From Clostridium lacusfryxellense (GTDB lineage: Bacteria; Bacillota; Clostridia; Clostridiales; Clostridiaceae): DNA of 64,000 nt. The stretch is taken from the NCBI RefSeq assembly GCF_018861735.1, contig NZ_JAHLEB010000003.1, forward strand, positions 124,001-188,000, read 5' to 3'. How positions within the stretch are numbered: the stretch's first letter is position 1; every line of letters starts with the position of its first letter. This document shows positions 63,497 through 64,000 of the stretch, one piece after another. Below the pieces are notes generated by a model. It was given only the letters and a program-made list of their open reading frames with translations. It did no database searches and was not told where the DNA came from. Made by a program: the position numbers and the translations under genes.

Positions 63497-64000
63497 ATGA
63501 AGATATCAAATATAAACTTTGAAAATAATGTTTTTTTAGCACCTATGGCAGGTATAACAGACATTGCCTTCAGAGGATTGTGCAAAGAATTAGGTTGTGG
63601 CCTTTTATACTCTGAAATGGTAAGTGCTAAAGGATTATATTACGGGAGTGATAATACAGAGGCACTTATGACAATCTCACAAAATGAGAAACCTGTAGCT
63701 ATTCAGATATTTGGGAATGACCCTAAGATTATGGCTAGTGCTTGTGAAATATTTAATTCGCGGGATGATATATGTATAGTTGACGTAAATATGGGGTGCC
63801 CCGTTCATAAGATAGTAAAGAATGGTGAAGGATCAGCTTTGATGAAAAATCCTAAACTAGCAGCACAAATAATAAAAGAAATGAAGAAAGTCTCAACAAA
63901 ACCTGTGACAGTGAAGTTTAGAAAGGGCTTTGATTCAAATAGTGTGAATGCTGTAGAATTTGCTAAATACATGGAGGATGCAGGAATTGATGCAATTGCG
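63497..64000 (+). CDS. dus: tRNA-dihydrouridine synthase (5' part, runs off the window)
   Basis: The first 168 codons of a flavin-dependent Dus enzyme that reduces uridine to dihydrouridine in tRNA D-loops. The reading frame runs to the window end without a stop. Diagnostic blocks are FLAPMAGITDIAFRG (FMN site), AIQIFGNDP, DVNMGCPVHKIVKNGEGSALM with its catalytic Cys, and TVKFRKGF. AATAGGTGATCT precedes the ATG, within or just after the coaX end. It is probably the DusB type by neighbourhood. Confidence 0.95.
   Translation, partial: MKISNINFENNVFLAPMAGITDIAFRGLCKELGCGLLYSEMVSAKGLYYGSDNTEALMTISQNEKPVAIQIFGNDPKIMASACEIFNSRDDICIVDVNMGCPVHKIVKNGEGSALMKNPKLAAQIIKEMKKVSTKPVTVKFRKGFDSNSVNAVEFAKYMEDAGIDAIA

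Overview
This is a low-GC chromosomal window from a spore-forming anaerobe, most likely Clostridium sensu stricto. The evidence is the conserved Firmicute gene order purR-spoVG-glmU-prs ... pth-mfd-prsA-spoVT-yabM-mazG(yabN)-hup-rqcP(yabO)-yabP-yabQ-divIC-yabR ... spoIIE-tilS-hpt-ftsH ... coaX-dus. Sporulation genes, an [FeFe]-hydrogenase-like protein, formate-tetrahydrofolate ligase, radical SAM enzymes and frequent TTG/GTG starts point the same way. The species assignment is inference.

Layout. 1-6.8 kb: tail of an upstream gene, two large hairpin elements, murI, a cyclophilin, a DUF3783 protein, a Xre regulator with a LexA-like C-terminus, and an H-NOX (heme gas sensor) chemoreceptor whose start codon follows a run of ten G. 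6.8-13.5 kb: a radical SAM activase-like enzyme, a YkvI transporter, a lipoprotein, a TIGR01212 radical SAM protein, and an orphan sugar-ABC ATPase in an operon with a PucR/CdaR regulator. 13.5-15.3 kb: two homologous 185-bp hairpin elements in opposite orientation bracket a three-way-junction RNA candidate, a small membrane protein and comB. 15.3-32.5 kb: accessory and housekeeping genes, including an rRNA methyltransferase, an ABC-F ATPase, a PadR/DUF2812 pair with visible operators, two phosphatase-type proteins, the hydrogenase, tRNA-Pro, LysE, a heterodimeric ABC exporter, two newly called small ORFs, and murC. 32.7-64 kb: the conserved purR-to-dus block. It is interrupted after prs by a two-component system plus an HtrA-like protein whose catalytic serine is Asn, and after yabR by ten tRNA genes (five initiator tRNA-Met, three tRNA-Leu, two elongator tRNA-Met).

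How the genes work together. The right half serves cell-wall precursor supply (glmU, murC), PRPP and purine salvage (prs, purR, hpt), translation quality control (pth, rqcP, tilS, tRNAs), transcription-coupled repair (mfd), protein export and turnover (prsA, ftsH) and sporulation (spoVG, spoVT, yabP, yabQ, spoIIE). The left half is more sensory and accessory.

The least expected signals are: (i) a hairpin family with shared AAAGTATATATTAC termini, whose two long copies differ by compensatory base changes; (ii) a separate 255-bp branched hairpin at 261-515; (iii) a riboswitch-like three-way junction at 13744-13820; (iv) the pseudo-protease HtrA; (v) the G10 tract before the H-NOX chemoreceptor; and (vi) the prs leader.
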